Part shown: one piece after another, positions 8,771 through 16,187 of the stretch
Numbering within the stretch: position 1 is the first letter of the stretch
Layout of the letters: the number at the start of each line of letters is the position of its first letter
Assembly (NCBI GenBank): GCA_963768585.1
Contig: CAVYIF010000019.1
Location: 186,001-250,000, forward strand
Direction of reading: 5' to 3'
DNA length: 64,000 nucleotides
Origin: CAVUNY01 sp963768585
GTDB taxonomy: Bacteria > Chloroflexota > Anaerolineae > Anaerolineales > Anaerolineaceae
Position numbers and translations under genes: made by a program
The notes under the pieces: model-generated
The model's database searches: none
What the model was told of the DNA's origin: nothing
What the model saw: the letters and a program-made list of their open reading frames with translations, nothing else

Positions 8771-9982
8771 GGCCCTTCCCGGCGTGGTCGTCGCCGGGCA
8801 TCTCTGCCTGGATATCTTCCCCGATCTGACGTCTATCCCCGAAGGTAAGTTCACCCAACTTTTCAAACCCGGCCATCTGTTAGAAGCCGGGCCGGCTGGC
8901 TTTGGCGTGGGTGGGGCAGTCTCAAACACCGGTCTGACGCTGGCCCGCCTGGGGATCCCTACCCACCTGGTGGCCAAGATTGGCGCAGATCCCTTCGCGG
9001 ATATCGTGGATGCAATCTTTCAACGCTATGCCAAAGCTCGCATCGACGAACACGGCATGCTCATTTTGCGGACCAACTTCGTCGTCCAACCAGATGCGCC
9101 GACCTCTTATTCCCTGATCATCTCGCCGCCGGGGGTGGATCGGATTTTCCTGCACTGCACCGGCACCAACGACACCTTCGTCGCCAATGATGTTGATTTT
9201 CACGCCCTGGAGGAGGCCGCAGTTTTCCATTTCGGCTACCCGCCTTTGCTGCGCCAGTTTTACCGCGAGGGTGGGCGAGAACTGAGCGACCTGTTTCACC
9301 GCGCGCGCAAAACCGGGGTCACGACTTCACTCGACCTGAGCCTGCCCGACTCGTCTGGTGAGGCCGGGCAGGTCGATTGGATAGCGATTCTCGCTGCCGT
9401 CCTGCCGGATGTGGACATCTTTTTGCCGAGCATCGAGGAGATCTTTTCATGCTGCGCCGGCATACCTATGATGTGCTCCAGGAATCGACCGGCAGCGGCA
9501 GCCTGGTGCGCCTGGTGACGCCGGAACTGCTGCACAGCCTGAGTTCTCAATTATTGGATATGGGGGTGAAGATCGCCGGGTTTAAACTGGGCGAGCGCGG
9601 TTTTTACCTGCGCACCGCCGGCCAAAAGGCGCTGGAAAACCTGGGTCGCGGCAGCCCGGCCGATCTGGCAGCCTGGGCCGGGCAAACCCTGTGGGCGCCG
9701 GCTTTCAAGGTGGAGGTTGCCGGCACCACCGGCGCCGGCAATTCGGCGATTGCCGGTTTTTTGAGCGGCCTGCTGCGCGGCCTGGGTCCGCGCCAGGCGC
9801 TGAGGGCCGCGGTGGCAGTAGGCGCCTGTAATGTAGAAGCTGCCGATGCGCAGAGCGGGCTGCGCTCGTGGAAAGATACCCTGGCCCGTGTTGCTGCCGG
9901 TTGGAACCACCATGCCCTCGATCTTTCCCCGGCCGATTGGGCGTGGGATGAAGACAATGGGGTATGGGTGGAAAAAGCCTGA
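8757..9982 (+). CDS. PfkB-family carbohydrate kinase (one frameshift, variant catalytic site)
   Basis: The first part (GTG start at 8757, overlapping the isomerase stop) shows VVVAGHLCLDIFPDL and GGAVSNTGLTLARLGIPTHLVAKIG, the PfkB sugar-binding signature. At the TTTT run 9444-9447 the frame breaks, between SIEEI and FMLRRHTYDVLQ; one missing base explains it. The second part carries GVKIAGFKLGERGFYL and the ATP-site motif GTTGAGNSAIAGFLSGLLRG. In PfkB kinases this motif normally reads GAGD, with Asp as the catalytic base. Here the codon is AAT (Asn), so even after repairing the frame the kinase may be impaired or have another role. The corrected length of about 409 residues is somewhat long for the family. 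Confidence 0.82.
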
Positions 9983-10021
9983 CCCGCCTATTTTGGATGA
10001 GTGAAGGAGCTTTTTTATTTT

Positions 10022-10819
10022 ATGGAACCAAAGAAGTTTGCCCAAATTGATATCCACGTCCCGTCGCGGACGAATGCCCTGTTAGAGAAGGCATTGGTTG
10101 TGATCAACGGGGATGTGGAGATCAAAACCTTGTGGCGGGTGCTAAACGTCAATGCCATCGACCGCCTGGAAATGACCGATCACGGCCCGGTTCACTTTCA
10201 GATTGTTGCCAATATCGCCGTCCGCCTGGCGCGCATCCTGGTCAAAAACAAGATCGAGATGTCGATTGTCAAGGATTACGACCTGACCAACGATCATGCC
10301 GAGTTGGTCATCCTCCTGGCCAGTCTCTTCCATGACCTGGGAATGTCAATCAGCCGTGACGGGCACGAAGACTTCAGCCTGTTTTTGGCCAACAATATTC
10401 TGCATCGCATCCTCGATTTTCTGGATATTGAGGAAAGGACGATTGTGATTTCGGAAGTGCTGCATGCCATCATTTCGCACCGCAGCGGTGGGAAGCCAAA
10501 TACGATCGAAGCCGGCATTGTGCGGGTGGCAGATGCGCTCGATATGAGCGAGGGGCGTTCGCGCATCCCCTATCAGGCTGGAAAAATCGACATCCATTCC
10601 GTCTCTGCCGCGGCGATCGACCGGGTGGAGATCGCGGAAGGGGTGGAAAAGCCCATCCAGATCAATATCTGGATGAACAATATGGCCGGAATCTTTCAGG
10701 TGGATGAACTGCTGCGGCACAAGTTGGTGGGGTCGGGTATTGAACGCTACATGATTGTGAGCGCATACCTGGACGAGGGGTCAGACAAAAAGCTGATCAA
10801 AGAATTCGAGATTTCTTGA
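10022..10819 (+). CDS. HD-domain phosphohydrolase
   Basis: The 265-residue protein carries the metal-binding HD pattern: TDHGPVHFQIVANIA (first His), LLASLFHDLGMSISRDGHE (His-Asp pair and further ligands), EVLHAIISHRSG (His) and VRVADALDMSEG (final Asp). HD enzymes hydrolyse phosphate esters, often of nucleotides. The C-terminal 80 residues form an alpha/beta domain of unknown role. ATG 10022 starts with MEPKKFAQIDIHVPSRTN; a GTG at 10001 would add seven residues, but it overlaps the AAGGAG ribosome-binding site. It follows the PfkB gene by 39 bp and is probably cotranscribed. Substrate unknown. Confidence 0.82.
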   Translation: MEPKKFAQIDIHVPSRTNALLEKALVVINGDVEIKTLWRVLNVNAIDRLEMTDHGPVHFQIVANIAVRLARILVKNKIEMSIVKDYDLTNDHAELVILLASLFHDLGMSISRDGHEDFSLFLANNILHRILDFLDIEERTIVISEVLHAIISHRSGGKPNTIEAGIVRVADALDMSEGRSRIPYQAGKIDIHSVSAAAIDRVEIAEGVEKPIQINIWMNNMAGIFQVDELLRHKLVGSGIERYMIVSAYLDEGSDKKLIKEFEIS

Positions 10820-10841
10820 TTCATCCGCCCTGCTATCTATT

Positions 10842-10879
10842 GGGCAAAGGCCCTGCGCTTTTACGTAAGGCCTTTACCC
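10842..10879. terminator. Bidirectional terminator-like hairpin
   Basis: The arms GGGCAAAGGCC and GGCCTTTACCC pair with a single mismatch around a 16-base loop. It lies between the convergent HD (+) and Gfo/Idh (-) genes. The T/A content on both flanks is modest. Confidence 0.6.
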
Positions 10880-10886
10880 GTTAAAA

Positions 10887-12035
10887 TCATACGCCGGTGG
10901 GCCGGAAGGGCAAATCCTGGTAATGGGCGTAATCGGTCAGTTCTTCCAGGGGCGTGGCGTTTTGGGGGATGCAGTTGGCGTAATATGGATGATCCGCCTC
11001 AATCGGCAGTTCGACCGGCTGGTTGGTGTCGGCCGAATAATAGACCGCGGTCACCAGTTCGATTGCCTCGCGCGCCTCGGGCAGGGTCACCGGGCGCGGC
11101 TCGCCGCTCTGCACGCTCTGGTAATAGCGCGCGAACTGCCCGGCGAAGCCTTCGGGTGGGGTGGGGGTGAAGTCCGCCAGCGCTTCCTTGATTTGGGCAT
11201 CGATGGCCGGGGTGCGCCCGGTGAAGGTCCAGGGGTCGCTGGTATGACCGGCGTAGGGGCTGGTGTTGCTCTCCGCGGTCAGGTTTTCAAAGCAGTAGCG
11301 GTGGCGGCTGATCTCGGTCCACGAACCGAAGGTCACCGAAAGCGCCGCCAGCGAGCCGTCGGCCATCTCGAGTGAGACCGACAGTGTGTCTTCCACCTCG
11401 GTCGGGTTGACCAGTGCCTTGGAGCGGGCGTAAACGCTGCGCGCCGGGCCGATCAGGCGGTAGAGCGTGTCGTGGGCGTGGATCGAGTGCCCGATGAAGG
11501 CCCCGCCCAGGGCCGTGCGCCAGCCCATGCGCCAGCGCAGGTTGAAATACGGCAGTTCGCGCCGCCAGTGGGTCTCGACCGTGCTCAGATAAACCCTTCC
11601 GGGAATGCCCAGACGCTGCAGGTGCTGCAGGCGCTGCACGGCAAAACCGTAGCGGTAGTTGAAGATCGGCATGACCTTCTTGCCGGTGCGCTGTTCAGCG
11701 GCGATCAAGGAATCGATATCGGCCAGCGTGCCGCCGGCGGGTTTTTCGACGAAGGCATCTTTGCCCGCCTCCAGCGCCATACGCGAGAAGGGGGTATGCA
11801 GGTAGGGTGGGGTGGTGATATCGATCACGTCCAGGTCGGGCATTTTGCACAGGGCCTCGATATCCGGCGCGACGCGTGCCACCCCGAATTCTTCTGCCCG
11901 CGCCTGGGCCTTTTCCGGGAGGATATCGCATACGGCCGCCACTTCGAAGCGGTCCGCCAATTCGCGGTAAGCCAGTAAATGAGCGCGGCTGATCCCACCG
12001 CAGCCGATTAATCCGATCCGTATTTTCTCTGCCAT
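10887..12035 (-). CDS. Gfo/Idh/MocA-family oxidoreductase
   Basis: The 382-residue protein has an N-terminal Rossmann fold (IRIGLIGCGGISRAHLLAY), the segment PDLDVIDITTPPYLHTP and the family motif EKPAGGTLADID (Lys-Pro of EKP), then the alpha/beta substrate domain with GGAFIGHSIHAHDTLYRLIG. These NAD(P)-dependent enzymes oxidise or reduce sugars, inositols and related polyols. The ATG follows GGAGG. It is the nearest minus-strand neighbour of the sugar block and may share its pathway, but this is inference. The exact sugar is unknown. Confidence 0.92.
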   Translation of the reverse strand: MAEKIRIGLIGCGGISRAHLLAYRELADRFEVAAVCDILPEKAQARAEEFGVARVAPDIEALCKMPDLDVIDITTPPYLHTPFSRMALEAGKDAFVEKPAGGTLADIDSLIAAEQRTGKKVMPIFNYRYGFAVQRLQHLQRLGIPGRVYLSTVETHWRRELPYFNLRWRMGWRTALGGAFIGHSIHAHDTLYRLIGPARSVYARSKALVNPTEVEDTLSVSLEMADGSLAALSVTFGSWTEISRHRYCFENLTAESNTSPYAGHTSDPWTFTGRTPAIDAQIKEALADFTPTPPEGFAGQFARYYQSVQSGEPRPVTLPEAREAIELVTAVYYSADTNQPVELPIEADHPYYANCIPQNATPLEELTDYAHYQDLPFRPTGV

Positions 12036-12125
12036 CCATAACCTCCTGTGATATTTGAGATCCTATCCCCGATCATACCCTTTCTTTTCCCATTATTCCA
12101 TTCTTTTGCAATCATCCGCTGTGAT

Positions 12126-12689
12126 TTATTTAGGGTCATCTGGCGTGTGATCGATCTCGGAAATTTCCGAGAAAACTGCCTGGCGAGCATGCTTCAGATA
12201 ATATTCCTGCCGCGACAGGCCGGATTCGTCGCGCAGTCGATACAGGTCTTTCCGGCTCAGCCCGGACGCAAAAGATGAGGCGAACTCCTGCCGCCAGGCG
12301 GCGCTTCCGCCCACGCCATCCAGGGCATCCCGGATTTGCCGGACCATCCAGGGCAGGATGGGTTCAGGCAGGTTGTTTAACCCAAACCAGCCTGCCTCGA
12401 TGACCTCGTGCGGATCGGGGGATAAGGCGCCACCTACCGGGGTGGCGGCAAATACGATTTCGTGTGAGCCGCCATTAGACCATTTCGGATTCGAATAGAC
12501 CCCGACCAGGCGCTCGATGCGGATCTCCAGCCCGGTCTCTTCCCTGGCTTCGCGCCGGGCAGTTTGGGCCAGCGATTCTCCATCCTCCACGCTGCCCCCT
12601 GGCAGGCACCATACCTCGAAATCTTCGCGTTTGGTCAGCAGGACTTTATCACCCGTTAGCATCGCGATCCCGACTCCAAAATTTGGCAT
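12126..12689 (-). CDS. Nudix hydrolase
   Basis: The 187-residue protein contains a complete Nudix box GX5EX7REUXEEXGU, starting at GSVEDGE and ending at REAREETGL, preceded by WCLPGG. It should hydrolyse a nucleoside diphosphate linked to another group. The C-terminal third (about residues 130-187) has a charged extension with KDLYRLRDESGLSRQEYYL and is not part of the catalytic fold. The Gfo/Idh gene follows 90 bp downstream on the same strand. Confidence 0.92.
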   Translation of the reverse strand: MPNFGVGIAMLTGDKVLLTKREDFEVWCLPGGSVEDGESLAQTARREAREETGLEIRIERLVGVYSNPKWSNGGSHEIVFAATPVGGALSPDPHEVIEAGWFGLNNLPEPILPWMVRQIRDALDGVGGSAAWRQEFASSFASGLSRKDLYRLRDESGLSRQEYYLKHARQAVFSEISEIDHTPDDPK

Positions 12690-12883
12690 GTCTTATCCTC
12701 CAGATTGTTCAGGTTGCGCATTTCTTATTATAAAGCGAGGGTCTGAATGTTGTGTTCGGTCCTGCTACCGTCAAACCCATTCTTATGCTATATTTTTCCA
12801 CTGTAGCCTATAATCGAACTGCACCTGTAAGGGTTTTTCCCATATTCTCCGCATGATTTGACGCTCTGGTGTCGATGTTTCTT

Positions 12884-12903
12884 CTTCTCCGTGCCTCCGT
12901 GGT
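12884..12903 (+). repeat. Dispersed CTC..GTGGT repeat, single arm
   Basis: CTTCTCCGTGCCTCCGTGGT lies in the 237-bp gap between the Nudix and hydrolase genes. It resembles the right arm of the repeat at 24383-24479 and is the complement of the ACCACGGAGGCACGGAG repeat at 56378. The rest of this gap holds nothing else I can name. Confidence 0.7.
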
Positions 12904-12926
12904 AATTATTTAAAAAAGGAACCCAA

Positions 12927-13997
12927 ATGGCCTCCAAAATTCTCAATGCGCGCGAACAGAAAGCGCTCCAGCCGGCGTACGCCTTATGGAACCAGTACCA
13001 TCCCGAAAACGCTCCGTACCGCTTCACCGCCCAGAATCCGGAGCAGGCCGCGGCCTGGCAGGCAAGCACCCGCCAGGCGCTCAACCGGGTGATTGGTTTT
13101 CAGGATCTGCCCCCGGTAGATCCCCAGCCAGAAGTGATCGAGGTTGTCGATCGCGGCGATTACCTGCGTGAGAAAGTGCTCCTGCGCACCGCCCCCGACA
13201 CGCTGATGCCGGTTTACCTGCTCATCCCCAAGACGATTGTCCAACCCGCCCCGACGGTGGTGGCTTTTGCCGGCCACGGTTATGGGGTCAAGGACATCGT
13301 CGGTTTGTGGGAAGACGGCGTGGAGCGCTATTCGCCGGACGGCTATCATAAAGATTTCGCCGTGGCCCTTTGCCAGCGCGGTTTTGTGGTCGCCGCGCCC
13401 GAAATCTCCTGCTTCGGCGAGCGCCAGACCGATTTTAGCTACCTGAACCCCTTGATCGGTCAGGAAGACCCTGGCACCTGCACCCACACCGCCATGCTCG
13501 CGTTTCACCTGGGCGGGTCGGTGATCGGGCTGCGCGCCCACGACGGCAAATGCCTGATCGACTACCTGGCGACCCGGCCCGAGGTGGATATGGCGCGGCT
13601 GGGTGCGATGGGTATCTCCGGTGGGGGCATGCACACCTTCTACTCCACCTGTCTGGATGAGCGCATCCGTGCCTGTGTGATCAGCGGCTACTATTCGACT
13701 TATCAGGCCAGCATTCTGGCCATGCACCACTGCGCCTGCAACTTCGTCCCCGGACTGGCCCCGTTTGGCGAGATGTACGATTTGGTGGGCCTGATTGCCC
13801 CGCGCCCCATGCTGGTGGAATCCGGCGACCACGACGGCATCTTCCCCAGAGCGGCCGTGGAGGAAAGTGTGGCCCGCGCCCGCGGTGTGTACGCCGTTTT
13901 CGGCGCCCAGGACCAGGTCGAGACCGATTATTTCGAAGGCCGCCACCAAATCAGCGGGCGCCGGGCTTACGATTTTCTGGCGGAGCAGTTAAAGTAA
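12927..13997 (+). CDS. Alpha/beta hydrolase, acetyl-esterase-like (Abhydrolase_7 type)
   Basis: The 356-residue protein has the nucleophile elbow GAMGISGGGMHTFYS (G-x-S-x-G), an acid in VESGDHDGIFP, and a probable catalytic His in YFEGRHQISG near the C-terminus. The long N-terminal region (about residues 1-90) and APTVVAFAGHGYGVKDIVG fit large esterases of the Abhydrolase_7/acetyl-xylan-esterase group. No signal peptide is seen. An AAAGGA ribosome-binding site precedes the ATG. Deacetylation of carbohydrate would suit the many glycan enzymes nearby, but the substrate is inferred. Confidence 0.8.
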   Translation: MASKILNAREQKALQPAYALWNQYHPENAPYRFTAQNPEQAAAWQASTRQALNRVIGFQDLPPVDPQPEVIEVVDRGDYLREKVLLRTAPDTLMPVYLLIPKTIVQPAPTVVAFAGHGYGVKDIVGLWEDGVERYSPDGYHKDFAVALCQRGFVVAAPEISCFGERQTDFSYLNPLIGQEDPGTCTHTAMLAFHLGGSVIGLRAHDGKCLIDYLATRPEVDMARLGAMGISGGGMHTFYSTCLDERIRACVISGYYSTYQASILAMHHCACNFVPGLAPFGEMYDLVGLIAPRPMLVESGDHDGIFPRAAVEESVARARGVYAVFGAQDQVETDYFEGRHQISGRRAYDFLAEQLK

Positions 13998-14015
13998 TTG
14001 ATTACATCGCGACAA

Positions 14016-14096
14016 ATTAACACAGAGACACTGGGACACAGAGATTTTTTTAAATCTCTGCGAAATCTCTGTTTCTTCTCGGTGTTCTGTGTTAAA
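14016..14096. terminator. Imperfect long hairpin from the ACACAGAG repeat family, between convergent genes
   Basis: The left arm contains AACACAGAGACACTGGGACAC and the right arm contains CTCGGTGTTCTGTGTT; the core CAGAGATTT/AAATCTCTG pairs across a T-rich loop. It fills the gap between the convergent hydrolase (13997) and the minus-strand gene (14104), so it can act as a two-way terminator. It belongs to the same repeat family as 24383-24479 and 25508-25600. Confidence 0.65.
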
Positions 14097-14103
14097 TGTT
14101 TCC

Positions 14104-15957
14104 CTATTTAACCTTGCGTATCCTGTAGCGCAGTTCCTCGCCGGGGTCGGCCAGGTCGATGCGCGCCATGGCGCACAGCCCGCGCCGGTTCTCGAAACCC
14201 TGCGCCAAAATCACCACCCGTTCCGCCGGGCCGTCCCATTCCACCGCGATCACTTCATTGCCCAGTTTGAGTTCCAGCCTGCCGGGGGCGGTGGAAGTTT
14301 GGGTCACCTGGCCTGTGCCGGGGTCGCGCAGGAAAGGCACCAGCAGGGTGTGGTAGCGGGTCAGGCCGGGGGTGGCCTCGCGCACCTGCACGCCGTGCGG
14401 ATCGAGCTGCGCTTCCAGCGTGTAGGGGTACCACGCCCCGCGCGGGCGCGCCGTCAGGCGCAGGCTGGCGGGTGTATCGCCCTGTTGGAGGGGTTCGATC
14501 AGGGTCGGGGCCGCGCTCGCCCCTGGGGCGTACCTTGCGTATTGTCCTCCGCGCAGGTGGCCTTCGCCTTGCGCGCCAGCCGGGTTGAGCACCAGCGGAG
14601 AGCGCAGCGCGCTCAGGCTGGTCAGCGGCGGCAGGGGGCCGGGCTGGACGGGGATGTCGCGCAGCGCCAGACCGGGATTGAAGAACTGCCCGGTTTCGGC
14701 AAAGCGCACCGAAGAGACGAACTGCAAAAAGCGCCCCGGGCCGAAGGTCAGGTCGGTGATGCCAAAGGCATCGTAATGCGGCGCCGGAAAGGCGTTGACC
14801 TGCATGCTGGCCTCGCCGTGGTGCAGCACTGCGCGCCAGATGGGGTCGTTTTCGATCCAGGTCTGGGCCGGACGGGTTTGCAGGGCAGGACATTGCGCCG
14901 GGTCGAAGCTGCTGTGGATGGCGCTGGCCAGGAAAGCCAGGGCCAGGCTGGAATAATGCCCGTCCGCGGTATATGACTCGTAACCCACGCGCAGTTCGGG
15001 CGGCAGCAGGTTGTGCACCGGACTGAAGACGCCGCCCGGGCGCTGCCAGCGCTGCAGCGAGTGGTAAGCGCGCAGGGCCGCTTCGCGGGCCGCAGAAACC
15101 AGGTCGGGTCGACCGGAGAAGAAATTGGCTGCCAGGGTGAAGAAGGCGATCTGCGCCCCGTCCGTCCAGGATTGCCCGGCGGAGCGGTGGGCCGAGGCCA
15201 GGGATCCATCCGAAAGCTGCACCGCCAGCGAACGGCGCAGGCCGGTCTCCAGCAGGCGCTCCATCTGCGGCCGCCAGCGCCCGTCGTAATCGCCGAGCAG
15301 GATATCGGCGAAGTGCAGGCGGGTGAACAGGTCGTACGAGTTGGGATGGCCCGGTTCCTGGTAAAAGCCTTGCTCGAGCAGGATGTGCCCCTGGAAATAG
15401 GTCCCCAGCCAGTCGTCAAACTGCTCGACGCTGAAAGGCGACAGCCCGGCCCGGATGCGCGGCCACTCGCCTGAGAGCCACACTGCCGCCCAGTTGGAGG
15501 GCGGGCGCTGGGCAAAGGCCGCCATCGGGTCGACTCGCGCGATCGCCTCGGAAAAATGCGCATAGCCTGATTTCTGGGCTGGCAGGGGTTCGTTTAACGC
15601 GCCAATTTCACCCAGCAGGTGCCAGGTCTTGATCACCGGGGGCCAGAAGAAGTCGCGGTGGTTGCGCCCGCCCGCAGCCCCGCTCTCGCGCTGGAAATCG
15701 GAGGGGTAGGCGGGCAGGTCGGGCGCGAGCAGGTAATCCAGCGCGGCCTGCAGCCCGCGCCGCGCGCGGTCCGCATATTCACTGCGCTCTGCTCCGTCCA
15801 GGTGGGCGGCCAGCACGGCATTGCCCCAGGCATAATAGGGCGTGCTGTACTGGGTTGGGCAGCCAAAGACCGGATCGTTGAGCAGCCCGGTGCTTGGCTC
15901 GAAATACGGAAAAAGCGAGTTAACGCCTTGTTGGAGGGTGGAAAGGGCAGAGTTCAT
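14104..15957 (-). CDS. Large protein of unknown function, glycan-active-like architecture
   Basis: The predicted 617-residue protein has an N-terminal, helix-rich region with repeated aromatic segments (PYYAWGNAVLAAHLDG, RDFFWPPVIKTWHLLGE, GYESYTADGHYSSLALAFL). This resembles (alpha/alpha) toroids of polysaccharide lyases and hydrolases. The C-terminal third is beta-rich (YTLEAQLDPHGVQVREATPG, RLELKLGNEVIAVEWDG), like a lyase beta-sandwich. No named family could be assigned and no catalytic site is certain. ATG 15957 starts MNSALSTLQQGVNSLFPYF; a TACAAT box 8-13 bases upstream suggests an almost leaderless mRNA. A GTG start at 15996 would add 13 residues. A diverged palindromic element may lie at 14515-14534. 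Confidence 0.7.
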   Translation of the reverse strand: MNSALSTLQQGVNSLFPYFEPSTGLLNDPVFGCPTQYSTPYYAWGNAVLAAHLDGAERSEYADRARRGLQAALDYLLAPDLPAYPSDFQRESGAAGGRNHRDFFWPPVIKTWHLLGEIGALNEPLPAQKSGYAHFSEAIARVDPMAAFAQRPPSNWAAVWLSGEWPRIRAGLSPFSVEQFDDWLGTYFQGHILLEQGFYQEPGHPNSYDLFTRLHFADILLGDYDGRWRPQMERLLETGLRRSLAVQLSDGSLASAHRSAGQSWTDGAQIAFFTLAANFFSGRPDLVSAAREAALRAYHSLQRWQRPGGVFSPVHNLLPPELRVGYESYTADGHYSSLALAFLASAIHSSFDPAQCPALQTRPAQTWIENDPIWRAVLHHGEASMQVNAFPAPHYDAFGITDLTFGPGRFLQFVSSVRFAETGQFFNPGLALRDIPVQPGPLPPLTSLSALRSPLVLNPAGAQGEGHLRGGQYARYAPGASAAPTLIEPLQQGDTPASLRLTARPRGAWYPYTLEAQLDPHGVQVREATPGLTRYHTLLVPFLRDPGTGQVTQTSTAPGRLELKLGNEVIAVEWDGPAERVVILAQGFENRRGLCAMARIDLADPGEELRYRIRKVK

Positions 15958-16187
15958 GAGGGGTATTGTATCAAAATAAAGGACTGAACGAGTCACTTTT
16001 GTTTTATGAGATCAGGGTGCTATTACTGTTCTGCGTGGGTTGGTGGGTGTGGTTAACCGCCGAACATCTCAAGCAATCAGAGAAAATTAGGGAATCAAAA
16101 ATTGGAACGCGATTATACTTAAATTGGGTCTGACCCGCGGGGATACGATACCCACTCCACAAAAACAATGCAGTAAAAGGGAAAGGA

